The translations under genes were made by a program, and so were the position numbers. The notes under the pieces were generated by a model that did not search any database, was not told where the DNA came from, and saw only the letters and a program-made list of their open reading frames with translations. 64,000 nt of DNA from Tipula vernalis (lineage: Eukaryota > Arthropoda > Insecta > Diptera > Tipulidae), in the NCBI GenBank assembly GCA_958295665.1, contig OY282558.1, forward strand, positions 315,242,092-315,306,091, written 5' to 3'. Of this stretch, positions 1 to 11,291 are shown piece after piece (position 1 is the stretch's first letter; each line of letters opens with the position of its first letter).

Positions 1-114
1 ATTTTTCTATTTTCATTTAATTGCACAATGAGTTTATCTTATTCAATGACATTTTCATATTAAAACAAATTTTGAAGGATACACCAACAAATGGGTAAAT
101 TTGTTCGTATTTAA

Positions 115-329
115 CCCTAGACCCGTGTACTATATAATTTCTTACTTATCGTGTGCTGAGGCACATAGTGCCCCATATAGTTTATATATTAAATGTATAC
201 AGGTGCAATGTGGACGACTTTCCTCTACCTTTAAATATATTTAATTCGCAAAAAATCTTGAAGAAAGCTTACGGTATTTCGATTTGAAAATCGCTTGGGG
301 CACTCAGTGCCCAGAACACGAGTCAAGGG
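115..329. mobile_element. piggyBac-type MITE
   Basis: A 215-bp non-coding element is bounded by TTAA on both sides (111-114 and 330-333), the target duplication of piggyBac elements. Its ends form an imperfect 13-bp terminal inverted repeat, CCCTAGACCCGTG at the left and the complement of CCCTTGACTCGTG at the right, with two mismatches. Just inside lie a second inverted pair containing GGGGCACT and its partner near 160-175 and 296-312. No coding capacity is seen, so it would need a transposase in trans. A piggyBac transposase relic is present at the right end of the window, but no sequence link between the two can be shown. Confidence 0.85.
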
Positions 330-333
330 TTAA

Positions 334-920
334 TTCCTTTTGATTTTTAGTTTTTTTTAGTAGTTTAGGTGGAACAAGCTTATAATGTAATGATATTTAC
401 AATGAGAATAGTACAGATCATAAATTATATGCAAGCAGACAATCATTTGCCCAGTTTCTTACCTATCATTATTATTGCTCACTCATTTATGTATTTGCGG
501 AGTTAAACAAACTTTTTAATAAGCTCTTACACAAATAATATTATAAACTTTAAAATATGATAAAATTGCGAAAAATCCCGTCGGGCGACGCGAGTGTTAG
601 CAGAGCTTTCTAGACTATAGAGCCATAATCATCATGACGTATTTGATAGAAGCTTTTTTAGTAATATAACTATTTACTATTTTCCATAGGAATCCATTGT
701 AAAAATGATATTACAGCAATATACAAGAAGGCTGTATTGGTATTAAATAAATATTAATTGCAGAAATATGAAAATTAAATTATTTCTAAAAATATTTTTA
801 GAACTCTCATTTTAAAAAATACATCAAAGTTGGCTCTGACGAAGTAAAGTAGAACTTGCTAAATTTATCTTTAGTTTTACTAGCGTACTTCAGATGTCTA
901 AGATGTTTACAGAAAAATAC
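334..920. other. no feature seen
   Basis: AT-rich sequence without a convincing reading frame, repeat or RNA gene. Confidence 0.6.
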
Positions 921-1375
921 TGTTAGGGTTTTGCCTTGTTAATTAAGGTTCGAGTCATTGGATTGTTAATAATAAAGAATCAATTTAATTTATCACCAAC
1001 GAATTTATTTAGTTAACACAAGAATTATTACAACACAGTTTATTAATAAAAATTCACAAAATCACTTTATATAATTTATTCTCAAGTTTTAATGTACACT
1101 TATAATTTTAATTTCTACTAAAACACTTTCTTCCTTCCATCCGAATTCCTTTTTAATCTTTACACTATCGCTTACCAAATACTACTAATCCAATTCGACT
1201 TTGTTCGCCTTTTTATATACACAAACCAAACTTCTAGAAAGCTCATGACTTTTCTAGTTAGAATAGCGTAGAAACATTTAGAACAATTTTATCATGGAAA
1301 ATTCCATTTTAGTACAGTTAAACATTGAGCTATTAATTTAAATTATTCTATTACTCACTAGGTGTCACCGTCACA
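921..1375. repeat. LTR-like dispersed repeat, copy 1
   Basis: This segment resembles 49413-49767 in the same orientation; the best matches are at the start (TGTTA, CTTGTTAATTAAGGTTCG), the middle (CTAAAACACTTT) and the last 120 bp (ATGGAAAATTCCATTTTAGTAC). It begins TGTTA and ends CACA, the TG...CA form of LTRs, and contains a TATA-like stretch near 1210. No internal retrotransposon region adjoins it, so it may be a solo LTR. No clear target duplication was found, and a non-autonomous DNA element is possible. Confidence 0.5.
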
Positions 1376-1437
1376 GTATTATCACTACAGTTCATGTTAA
1401 CAGTGCTTAGTTATTATTATTACCAAATATTATAATT

Positions 1438-2196
1438 ATGAGACCAGAAAATGTCGCAAAAGTAATCGCTGCAAGTGAGAATGGCCGTAGCGTACGTTAT
1501 ATTGCTGCCCACCTAAATTTCCCTCGAAGTACAATTTAAGGTGTTATTCAGCGGTATCGCAAAACTGGTACCAATGGTACTGCGAGACCGTTTCCAAACA
1601 GCTAGAATCGTCGCTGATTGATTGGCATAGGTACGTGGTGTCAATATTTTAGTCAGCACAGCATCAGGAAGATTAAATGAACATGGACTACAGTGCAGGA
1701 GCGCTGCTACAGGCCCAGAGTTTCTCCCAACCCATCGAAAGAAGCATTTGACTTTTGCCCGTAACGACGTCATTTGGACTACGGACGACTGGAAGTCCGT
1801 GTTGTTTACTGATGCATAAGGTATATCGTTGACTTTTTAAAAGATTTTGATGTTCCATACTCCCCATTTATTGGACAGCAATTTAAATTAATGCATGGCA
1901 TTGTCGGACCCCACGTTACAAACACGATCAATAATTGTTTTTTTGAGGAGGGCATTATTAAAATTGTTTGGCCTACTCGCAGCCCTGACCTTAATTCTAA
2001 TGAGCACATATGGGATATGCTAGAGCGTTGTTTAATGTAAAGCGAAGTCGTTCCAGAAACCTTGGACCATCTTCGACCAGCTCTGCAGGAAGTATGGAAA
2101 ATGGTACCTGAGGAGTACATTGTAAACCTGGTGCACAGTATGCTAAAAATAATGCTAGATGTGATCAGAGCTCGTGGAGGAGACAGTCGATATTAG
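1438..2196 (+). pseudogene. Tc1-like transposase relic
   Basis: The frame opens at ATG 1438 with a helix-turn-helix start (MRPENVAKVIAASENGRSVR), interrupted by a stop about 33 codons in. Further on, frames carry KHLTFARNDVIWTTDDW and VLFTDA (the region of the first catalytic Asp) and then WPTRSPDLNSNEHIWDMLER, the typical Tc1 catalytic Glu block. It ends RARGGDSRY-stop at 2196. The stretch with the second catalytic Asp has been lost and there are several frameshifts, so it cannot make a working transposase. The family call is secure; terminal inverted repeats were not found. It lies about 60 bp after the LTR-like repeat. Confidence 0.85.
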
Positions 2197-2461
2197 AGTA
2201 CCGATCGCTTAATTTGATTAATAGTTTTTATTTAAATAAAGATGAAGATATATGTCATTTCATTACATTGTGTTACTTTCAAGTACGTACCTATGTAATT
2301 TATTAATTTTACGGACATATTTCAGTAGCTATATAGCGTCAGTTTTGAGAAAGACTTTTAGGCGGTTTACATAATATAAAAGGTGATTTTTTTTTTATTT
2401 CAAATTTTTGTATTTTACGACATTTTTATTTAAGTTTATAATTTTTAGACCATACATCTTC

Positions 2462-2875
2462 ATGAGTGGAAAAAACGTTACTAGAAATAAAATTACGAAA
2501 AAGCAAAGAAAAACTATCACCTTGGAAAAAAAATTGGATATCTAAAGCTCTTGGTCTGCCTGCAACAACTGTCAGAACCATTCAAGAACGAGATGGAAAT
2601 TAATTACGGAAAGCTGCAAAATCGGTAACATCCATAGATGCTAAGGTAATGACTCGTGCAAGAAGTGGATTAATGATCAAAATGGAATTGTTGCTTGTAA
2701 TTTGGATCCAAATCCAGGTTTCACAGAAAATTCCATTAAGCAAAATGGTAATTCAGGTGAAATCGAAAAGCTTTTTTGACAGTATAAAAAGTGAATCATC
2801 CGGTATGTGTATATTATTTGGCACAGCCATAACTCGAATAATGCGAATAGTTAACGTAAACACAAATATTTTCTG
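2462..2875 (+). pseudogene. Tigger/pogo-like transposase N-terminal relic
   Basis: From ATG 2462 the frame reads a basic start with KRKTITLEKKLDI-type sequence and then stops. A shifted frame gives SKALGLPATTVRTIQERDGN, then AKSVTSIDAKVMTRARSG, then MIKMELLLVIWIQIQ and IPLS. This order matches the CENP-B-type DNA-binding half of Tigger transposases: psq-like helix-turn-helix, then the second helix-turn-helix that starts around a KMExxLxxWI and IPLS core. The DDE catalytic half is absent. Stops and a deletion make it non-functional. The assignment rests on motif order and spacing seen by eye. Confidence 0.7.
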
Positions 2876-2879
2876 AAAA

Positions 2880-4890
2880 AATGTTGTGTCCGGAATTTTT
2901 TGTCGAGCAGTGTATGTTGAAATTCAAACATTTATGAAAATATTTTCGAACATTTATGAAAATATTTTTATAAAAATTAGTGCTGTAACGTCCGGTATTA
3001 AAATCTGGAAACATTAAAAATGCGCTATAATTTAATTTTATCATAATTTACGGATTTCTTATTTACATAAATGAATTAATTATGGAATTAATATTTGCAA
3101 GATATAAAAAAGAAAATTCAGAATAAGATTCTGGCTTGACAGATTTTCTTTACTTTTTGATTAATAATTTATTATGCGAAAACCGCTTGGTTCATCACGT
3201 TCTTCACAGTAAACACAGTATTTATTTGAAGACATAATTTGCATTCCGGTACACCATGTTTTATTTTTGTATTTCCACACTACGGCCTGAACCTAGAGAA
3301 AAAAAAAACAGATACGGCCTTTGACTAGAAATATTTTCAGAATCAACATTTCAACAGGACAATTTGATAATTCCTCAGCATCTATTCAATACATATAGTG
3401 ACAGTTTTATCTGTACAAGTATTATTTTTTATCTCTTTATTTTTAGATAGCACTGTTTTTTTGTTTTTCAATTTAGTTCCATTTATTTTAAAACCGTCTA
3501 TAGCACTCATCAAAACTCTACATAAAGTTCGAGTCGAGTATTTTGGATAGTATTGCGTTTTCGGTGGCATTTAAAGAAATTAATGTTCTAAAAATTGTAA
3601 CAAAATTAATGACCAGTTTTGTGCTGATACGCCTAATAAACCAATCCTCTCATCTCAGGCCTTGGTGCCTGAACACACATTTATCGTACATACTTTTTCC
3701 TAATCACTACCGTACTTAAGCGAGCTGTGGTGTGCGTGAGTTTATTGACAATCGGATTGAAAGGTTTACCTTATCGCTGCCGTAGGCGAGCTGAGGTATA
3801 CGAATAAATAACGCCACATATTATTTTTAAATTTATAAATTGTATTTTAAGTTTTATGTGTTTGCAGTTCTTATAATTTGATGAACTTTTTATTACACTA
3901 TGAAAACTTTTAGAGAAATTGTAGTATATTTTGATTGGATATATTTGAAATTGAAATTTCTCTTGTATTGTAGTGGTGATATGATTGAACTAAATAAGAT
4001 AATGAAATGCTTGAGTGATTTGAATAATTGCATGTATATGTGATTTGAGTGAATACGCTACAAGTCTGCAATTCGACAATCATATAAAGTGCATAAATGA
4101 ATGGTACAGATCTCTTTTGATCTTTTGAGGAATCTTGCCGAGACCGCATGTAGGAGTAAAAATGCCATCTGGTGCAACAGTAGAACGAGCTAAATGATTC
4201 TTTAAGGAAGCTAGAAAAATAAGAATGTGAATGATTGGGCTAATTAAGTCCGAGCGGTTAACTCTTTACAAGCGTAAAACAGTACGACATATTCAATAGG
4301 TTAAATATTATGAGAAAGTGATAAGAAATCTTTGCAAAATGTCTCATATTAAAATCTGGTTTCTTTTATTAAAACCAGAGATGTTTGCTAAGAGCACTAA
4401 AGTATCTATATGCGCAGTTAGTTTTGATGTGCTAGCGAAGCTATTTGAAAATTGCATTGTAGGTTGGCTTTATACCGAAAGCATTGCGAAATACTTTAGT
4501 GGTTTCATTCATTCCGAAACTTAAAAAAATGTAGAGCGATTTGAATTTTGTTTTGTTTAAATTTTTGAGTTTAAATTTTGTTCGATGGGTTCTATCAGAA
4601 CCATCTTGATATGAATAGAGCCGGCATGTAAAAAATGAACTTAAAATAAAGGACATAGAAACACTAAAAAATAATTTATTTTCATAGAGTTTGTATGAAA
4701 AAACGCGATTTCGATTGACGAAAAAATATGAATTAAAAATTAAACCTAGATAAATAATTTTTTCTGAAATCACTAATAACCAACTCAATGACTAACTCAT
4801 TAAAAGCACAGACTCTCAAGCTTCCCCATTTTCCAGATATAATCAAAAGAAAATAAGGGAATTATATTAAAAAACGTTCTACAACAACAA
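2880..4890. other. no gene seen; weak duplication near 3690-3810
   Basis: AT-rich sequence with only short open frames that resemble nothing recognised. Two diverged copies of a GC-richer motif (GTACTTAAGCGAGCTGTGG and GCCGTAGGCGAGCTGAGG) lie about 75 bp apart near 3712 and 3778. Confidence 0.5.
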
Positions 4891-4899
4891 CAATACGTA

Positions 4900-6503
4900 C
4901 GTTGCATAACTATATAACCACCCGTTTTTAGAATTTTTTTAAATAACGGATTAAAAAATTTCAATACTTTTAATGCAAAAAGTTGAAAAAGGACGAAATA
5001 CAGCAAAATATAAAAATAAACGTTTCAAAATTCAATTGTTTTAAACAAAAAAACAATTTTTTAAAAATTGCCTTGTTGCATAACTATATAACCACTTTTT
5101 TTAATTCAAAAAAATATCAATAAAATAATTCAAAATAAAAAAATTAATATGCCGTTGGGCCACCTTTGTTTTCTGCTATAGCCAAAAGCCTGTTTGGCAT
5201 ACTTCTAACCAACGAATTGAGAATTTCAGGTGATATTTTCTCCCAGGCATGTTGAATGGCTAATTTTAGTTCATCTATGGTTTCAAATTGGCGGTTATCT
5301 TCATAAATTTTCCGAACCAATAGTCCCCAAAGATTTTCGATAGGGTTTTGGTCTGGCGAACAAGCGGGCCAGTCTAATTCTGGTATGCAATGTTCTGCAA
5401 ACCATAATTTTGTACTCCGGCTCTTATGTACGGGAGCATTATCTTGCTGGAAAATCCAGCTTTCGTCTTGATGTATGTACAAATAAGGTAACAGATGGTT
5501 TTCTAAGACGCCAATGTACTCCGCGCTGTTCATTTTAGTGGATGGAAATGACAAGGTAAGGGTTCCCGCTGAACAAAAAGTTCCCTATACCATTAAGCTA
5601 CCACCACCAAAATTCCGTTTAGAGAAGTACTTTGGCTCTTTCCTAAGATCCCTCCAATAGTACTGAATGCCATCTGGCCCATCAAGGTTAAATTTTTTTT
5701 CATCGGAAAAAATCACCTGTAATTGAATAATGGTTAGTTATGATAAAATCGGATAGTTATTTAAAAAACAAAACAAGTAATTCTTTAATTACCTTTGAAC
5801 AGTCGCGACTCATGTTTGCCCTAACAAATTCAAGACGAGCGGATTTGTGCCGTGGCAATAATTTTGGTGCTGACATCGTTTTGCTGTATTTCAGATGCCC
5901 AGCAACTTTCAAACACCGGCTGATTGTGCTTCGAGATACATTTAATTTAAGCTCGCTTTTCAGGCGCTTAAGGCTTTTAAAAGAATTACTCGCGGCTTTA
6001 ACCAACCCACGAGTTTCGCGAGAACTCAACTTTTTTTTTGGTCCTCCGGTTTTGTTTGTTCCGTAATTAACCGTATCGGCTAAAAAATTACCAACGGTAA
6101 CATGATTACGGTTTAATTTTCGCCCGATTTGCCTAAGCGAAAAACCTTCTTCGGAAAGGGCTAGAATTTTGCCCTTTTCCACGTCCGATAAATATTTTCC
6201 ACGTGGCATTATTTTTCTGCGACACTGATTTTTATTCGGAAGACTAATTAATACTAAAATTTGTATAATTTATAAAGTTGAGCGAGAAAAATGATTAAAA
6301 GGTTACTATGGTTATATAGTTATGCAACAAGGCAATTTTTAAAAAATTGTTTTTTTGTTTAAAACAATTGAATTTTGAAACGTTTATTTTTATATTTTGC
6401 TGTATTTCGTCCTTTTTCAACTTTTTGCATTAAAAGTATTGAAATTTTTTAATCCGTTATTTAAAAAAATTCTAAAAACGGGTGGTTATATAGTTATGCA
6501 ACG
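4900..6503 (-). mobile_element. Tc1-like transposon with IR/DR ends
   Basis: A 1604-bp element lies between TA dinucleotides (4898-4899 and 6504-6505), the Tc1/mariner target duplication. Its terminal inverted repeats are about 194-196 bp long (4900-5095 and 6310-6503) and almost identical, which suggests a recent insertion. Each repeat carries GTTGCATAACTATATAACC twice, at its outer edge (4901, and the complement ending at 6503) and its inner edge (5075, and 6310-6328). This is the inverted/direct repeat arrangement in which transposase binds two sites per end. It holds one transposase gene on the minus strand. Confidence 0.95.
5144..6209 (-). pseudogene. Tc1-like DD34E transposase, two exons, one nonsense codon
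   Basis: Exon 1 (6209-5793) encodes 139 residues: MPRGKYLSDVEKGKILALSE, the paired-like DNA-binding domain, a GGPKKK linker and a second helix-turn-helix. A 76-bp intron (5792-5717, GTAATT...TTACAG) follows in phase 0. Exon 2 (5716-5144) starts VIFSDEKKF, with the first catalytic Asp, continues to FQQDNAPVH (second Asp) and NPIENLWG (Glu). There are 34 residues between the second Asp and the Glu. Total is about 329 residues, near the family norm. The single visible lesion is TAG at 5585-5587, where relatives have Trp in GGGSLMVWG. Without splicing the gene looks like two unrelated frames. It probably could not transpose unless the stop is read through, or is a private or assembly error. Confidence 0.92.
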
Positions 6504-6509
6504 TACTGT

Positions 6510-8000
6510 ATGTATTAAAAAGAGAATATTCTATTTAATGACGTCATCACTTATTCACAACTAAAATCAATGGTAAAAAAAAGACAATACGTTGAACAGC
6601 CAAAATTAAAATAAATCAAAGAGAGTCAAAGAGAAAAAATTATAATAATATGCATTGAGCGCGAAGAAATCAAAAAAATCAAATCAACCCAGATTTTTAT
6701 GCATCACAAATAAACGACATAACCAACAAACATTAACTGTAATATAAATGCCTTATTTATTTCTCAAGTATTAAAAATATTATTGTATTTAAATTAAGAC
6801 ACAGCGGAAAATAAATATAACATGATTAATATTTGGCATCGATTTTTATTCCCAAAAATTAATGACCCATTCAAAATAAGTTTTTGTTTAGAATATTTGA
6901 ATTGTCATAACATTGGAGAGCGGTGTATAAAATAAAATAGCTCTTACTTATTATTCCCATTCATAGATGTCACTTAACACACAATTAAAAACAACAGGGA
7001 TTCGGGCTGAGTAAACGATTTGAAAGAAAACTTTTTACGTAAAATTACCATAATTTCTTTCATAGCAATGGTTTAATTTTAATAAATTTATAAAAAAATT
7101 ATATTAAATTAATTATTATTACAATTTAATTATTACTGTAGAGGGAAGCCACCAAAATATGTTTAACCAAATCAAAAATCAGACCGATTTTAGAATCCGA
7201 CCGGTTCGATCACCTATTTGATTCTTTTTATAAGTTTTTCATTGTATGCGACATCTATAGTTTAAACAAAATGTCGTTAATAAAGCATTGCCACATGATA
7301 TGAATCTGTATTCGGACAGAATTTTGTCATGTGGCAATACTTTTAGAAGGAGACTAAAAAGAGATGGTTATAATTGTTTATAAATTTTATGTTATGACGT
7401 ATTTTACAACAACAACATTCCATAAAAGTTTAGCAATAGTTTATATTCCAAGAGGATTTTCACAAAGAAATAAACTTTTTCATGATTCGATTTTTCAATC
7501 AAATAAAATTACATGTTTTATGAACATTTTCGTATAAAAATAATGTAAAAGCTCTTAATTCTTATAGACTAAAAATGTAAATGAAAACAGTCGTTTTCCC
7601 ATATAGTTTCATAGTAAAGAAAAAATTGTATGTACTTTATTTTAAGCTTAGTAAAAAATACAGTCAATGTGGAGGCTCTTATTTATAGAGTAGGCTCTGG
7701 TTCTATACCATGATTTAATTGTATTTTTTCTCCCAACGTCTTAAAAGCCTCTTGTTTTAATACTGTTTTTTGGTATTAAAGTTGGCCTTTTTCTTACTAT
7801 TTTATAAAATGTGTGTGTTGCTAAGCTACACTTTTAATCCTTGGTGTAAAAGTAGGTATTTTTAATACTATAGGAGAAAAATATTATAGTGAAGATACAA
7901 TAATATGTATAATGTATATATGAAAGTATTTTTTATTTTTTTTATTTCGGAAAAACTTTTTTTATTCATTAACACAAAAAACTCAATTTACATACTCATT
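6510..8000. other. no gene seen
   Basis: AT-rich sequence between the Tc1-like element and the recombinase gene; no supported feature. A short match CACTTTTAATCC at 7829-7840 recurs in the palindrome at 9560-9571. Confidence 0.5.
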
Positions 8001-8008
8001 TAAAAAAA

Positions 8009-9245
8009 TTATTTGTTCTGGATATTAATGTTAAAAGTACAATTTGAACAACTTTGATAAAAATTAAGCAAACCGGATTTGTCAACATTATTATCATTTG
8101 TAACCATATTGCCAACAATATTGGTAATTGGACTGGTACTGGGATCTTCGGGGGGTAATATTTCTGCAGCAAAGGTATCCTGATTTACAGTATCATGAGC
8201 GGTTATATTTTCATGAGTAGTACTGTAGCTGGTACTAGTACTGTAGCTGGTACTAAGTTCATCGGGCCGTAATATTTTTATAGCAGTGTTTGTTTTATTT
8301 GTTGTGGAGTCTTCTAAGTATCCCTCAGCTACAGTATTAGATTTCCAACCACCATGCCTTTTAAGGCAAGTGAGGTCACCGCCAGAATCTACAAGGAGTG
8401 TAGCTGAAGTTCGACGCAAGCAATGACCGGTATATTCACTTGCATTTTTTAAATTTAAATGCAATGCCACCTCTTTTGCAACGCTACTAATTTTGTGAAT
8501 ACCAACTACTACCCGATGACATACTCCACCCTGGTATTTTATAAAAAGACGTCGTTCCTCGAAATTTTCTGGGCGAAGAGCAAAGTACTTTCTGCAAATC
8601 CCCAAATAATTTTCTCCCAAAACAGTAAAGAGGCGCGATTTGTTTGTTTTGGAGTTGGGAATTTTTACCAACAAAGCTGATTGAACGTCTTCAATGTCAT
8701 CTATCTTTAAATTTACTAGTTCGTCGCAACGACATGCACCCGCTACTCCCAGTATTAAAACAACCTGCTAGAAAAATACCAAAATATAAGTATAAATATT
8801 ATCTTTAAGTTTTAAAGCTTACCTTCATCATTAAATATGTTTTATCGGGAGCAAAATTTAAAAACAAGTCGATTTGTGCTTTATCGAGAACCCTCGATTT
8901 TTTTGCTGTGTAACCAACATTCTGTTTTTTTAAAAATGCTCGCAATTTGGAATATTTTTCGATGTTTACGCCATTTTTATAATTTAATGTGGCCTTAACC
9001 ATAGAATATTGCGCCCAAAGAGTCGAACTTTTCATCTTCGTAGACAAATTGGCAAAGTATGCCAATAGAACGCTTTCTGAATATAATCCAGATTGCACAT
9101 TTTTTTCAGTACACCACTTCAAAAATCGGTTATATGCGCACTCGTAAATCTTACGTGATTTTGATGGCAATAGGTTTAATACAATTTCCTTTGCTGTTTG
9201 AACCACATCCGGAGGTAAATTTGATAAATCTTCTGATTCAAACAT
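8009..9245 (-). CDS. Tyrosine recombinase, Crypton-like, two exons
   Basis: Exon 1 (9245-8823, 141 codons) starts MFESEDLSNLPPDVVQTAKE and reads as an all-helical core-binding domain. A 58-bp intron (8822-8765, GTAAGC...TAGCAG) is in phase 0. Exon 2 (8764-8009) gives the catalytic domain: GACRCDELVNLKIDDIE with the first Arg, a Lys-bearing beta-hairpin (LLVKIPNSKTNKSR), YTGHCLRRTSATLL with the His-x-x-Arg pair, then HGGWKSNTVAEGYLEDS with the Trp and the nucleophilic Tyr. The product is about 392 residues with no stop or frameshift. The Ser/Thr/Tyr-rich tail is low-complexity. The upstream in-frame ATG at 9314 lies beside a good donor-like GTAAGT, so the 9245 start was chosen. This recombinase type is abundant in insect genomes, and Crypton-type mobile elements are the best match. 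No reverse transcriptase of a DIRS or Ngaro element is nearby. A domesticated copy is possible. Confidence 0.85.
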
Positions 9246-9458
9246 TTTGTTCGCAAGAAAAATATTATAATTATAGCTTGGCAGTTTGACACTTACAATA
9301 GTCAAACCAAACAAAAGTCATGATCTCCTTAGTTTCACAAAATATTTCAACAAAATTACTTTCAATTTTGAAATTTTAATTACATAATTTGTACTTACTT
9401 GTATAATTAGTTTATAATAAGCATTTCTTCGTTGAAGAAAAAATAGTATGTGTTATTC

Positions 9459-9571
9459 GGATTAAAAGTGACTTTGTTTGACTCGCAAATATTTGCTTTT
9501 GCTCGGCTACGCTGCGCTTCGCCTCGCATGGAAATATAATTACTCGTCAAACAAAGTATCACTTTTAATCC
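9459..9571. repeat. 113-bp palindromic segment with GC-rich core
   Basis: The arms 9459-9485 and 9543-9571 are inverted copies of GGATTAAAAGTGA(TA)CTTTGTTTGAC with a 2-base gap. They enclose a core containing CTCGGCTACGCTGCGCTTCG, unusually GC-rich for this region. It lies about 210 bp upstream of the recombinase start. It could be a recombination site, a small MITE or a regulatory hairpin; the sequence alone does not decide. Confidence 0.7.
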
Positions 9572-9599
9572 TAATGACACAATGTACTATTATGTATAA

Positions 9600-10320
9600 G
9601 TATATAAGGTTTTTTGTTTTTGCTTATCTACTGATATTTCAATTTGTTGATTTTAATTATTTTTTGCAATCTCTCTTTCTCCTCCCTCATGAACTTCTGT
9701 ATACTTGATCTTTTGGAAAAGTAAATATAATTTATCATTTCCCCAATTTCCTATATCCATGTATTGCAAGAAATCGATAATGAACTTTTGTATTGTACCA
9801 GTAATTGGAGTGGATGAACTTTTAATTATATTAAAATGGAGGGGTTGAAAACCGTAAAGAGAAAAGACCAAATTTAAAGTTGATGAATGATGTCTTATTT
9901 AATAAGTTTTTGAAGAAGTTTTTTTTTCGACTTGAGCAACGGAAAGAGACACAGCTCACCTCAGATAGTGGAATCATCAAAAATTACGGCCATACATATT
10001 TTTGTTGATGAACAAGTTAATATGATGGTCTTCATCAGCTGAGTATAATTAATTTTGGGTTTTTATTATTATTTTTTGATTCTTTGATACCGATATTGTT
10101 ATAAATACAAACTTTTGTGTGGTACAAATAAAGATTTTATGGTGGCGTAGAAAATAAAAGCTACATGTTGTATTTTCTATTTAAAGACATAATTTTTTTT
10201 TTGATTAATAATTATATATATTTGAATATCTAGTATAGTGCGTTAATTTTTGGTACCAAAATTATTATTTTTTCTGTGTAAAGACGGTTTATACATATAT
10301 TTTTTTGCTAACTAAACTCC
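9600..10320. other. no gene seen
   Basis: AT-rich sequence with no supported feature. Confidence 0.5.
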
Positions 10321-10327
10321 ATGGTGT

Positions 10328-10519
10328 ATGGGTGTTATAAATTACTGTGTTGTTCGCGAAGGTGAAAAGTTTTACAACATTCGACCGCATGCTGCAGATT
10401 CAGTGCATCGAAGGACACTTGCAGTAAAAGTTTGGAAAAAAACAGTTGGAAAAAAAAATCATCCAAATGCTGCTAAACTCATCTGTACCCATACCATATG
10501 TTGGAGAAGTTTCTTGAAT
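10328..10519 (+). pseudogene. possible THAP-like zinc-finger fragment
   Basis: A short frame with GVINYCVVREGEKFYNI, a conserved-looking VKVWKKTVGKKN and AKLICTHTICW resembles the order Cys, FYxF/IP, W...VGRKN, ICxxHF of THAP DNA-binding domains. One zinc-binding Cys of the first pair is not apparent and the Cys-His spacing at the end is one residue short, so it would not fold as a normal THAP finger. It may be a fragment of a P-like or other THAP-bearing transposase. Nothing around it helps. Confidence 0.3.
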
Positions 10520-10689
10520 TAATGGATTGCTGTAAATTTATATTTGTAAGACAATTAAGGTTAATTGATTTCGGGTAAGCGATTAAAGCGTTAAAAGTTC
10601 TCTGGAAGTATAATTTCGCCTACATCTTGCGATTTAACATTTATAGCCACTATTCTTTGTGGCTATGTAAAGAGTTGGCCTATGGCACT

Positions 10690-10837
10690 ACTCCACAAAA
10701 AATACAAGCACTGAAAACGTTACTGGAAAAATTGAGCCTCGTTTTTGTAAAATTGTGATGGAAAATTTCCTGAAAATAGTAGCCGTTGGGAAGAGGCTCG
10801 AGAAGGCCGCTTGGCAGATATTATATACCAATAATTA
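10690..10837 (+). pseudogene. transposase C-terminal scrap (IS630-Tc1-mariner type)
   Basis: Across a frameshift the sequence reads VTGKIEPRFCKIVMENF and then REGRLADIIYQ-stop, which resembles the C-terminus RGGHLxDIIFH of a mariner-related transposase family. The same ending is clearer at 18991-19188 (RGSHLNEIEFNT). Only the last ~45 codons remain, so the call is tentative. Confidence 0.35.
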
Positions 10838-10859
10838 TTATGGTGTTTGTCTTTTGTAT

Positions 10860-11288
10860 TAAAATAAAAATATCACCATTTTTTTAAAAATACCCTTGTT
10901 TTAAATTTATATAAATTTATTTTTTTTAAATAAAATTGTTTGCTGAATATATTTTATGAGTTTTGCGACTCGCAAAGGAAAAGTAGCGAAATATTTACTG
11001 GACAAACTCGTTACTGCTGCCAAAAAGTCTAATACCTCATAATTATTGTACACAACGGCTGCGTTTAGTCAAATCGTAATTAAGCATTTTAAGTTTATTT
11101 AAAAGATACTTGAAAATGTTTAGCAATGCAAGCAGCAAGTGACGAAAAAGAATCCTTTCAGATGACGAAAATGTCCACAAAAAATACAAAGAAAAAGCAG
11201 CCTTGACCCGATCTCTCAGCATTTCATTAGTTGCATCTCCAACCGTCTCTCTCAAGACCTCTTGCGGCTTAATTAGAGAATTTACTAC
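10860..11288. other. no gene seen
   Basis: AT-rich DNA with no supported feature. Confidence 0.5.
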
Positions 11289-11291
11289 TCA

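Noticed and set aside
5757..6066. Plus-strand 108-codon frame inside the Tc1-like element
   Set aside because: It is the antisense of transposase exon 1.
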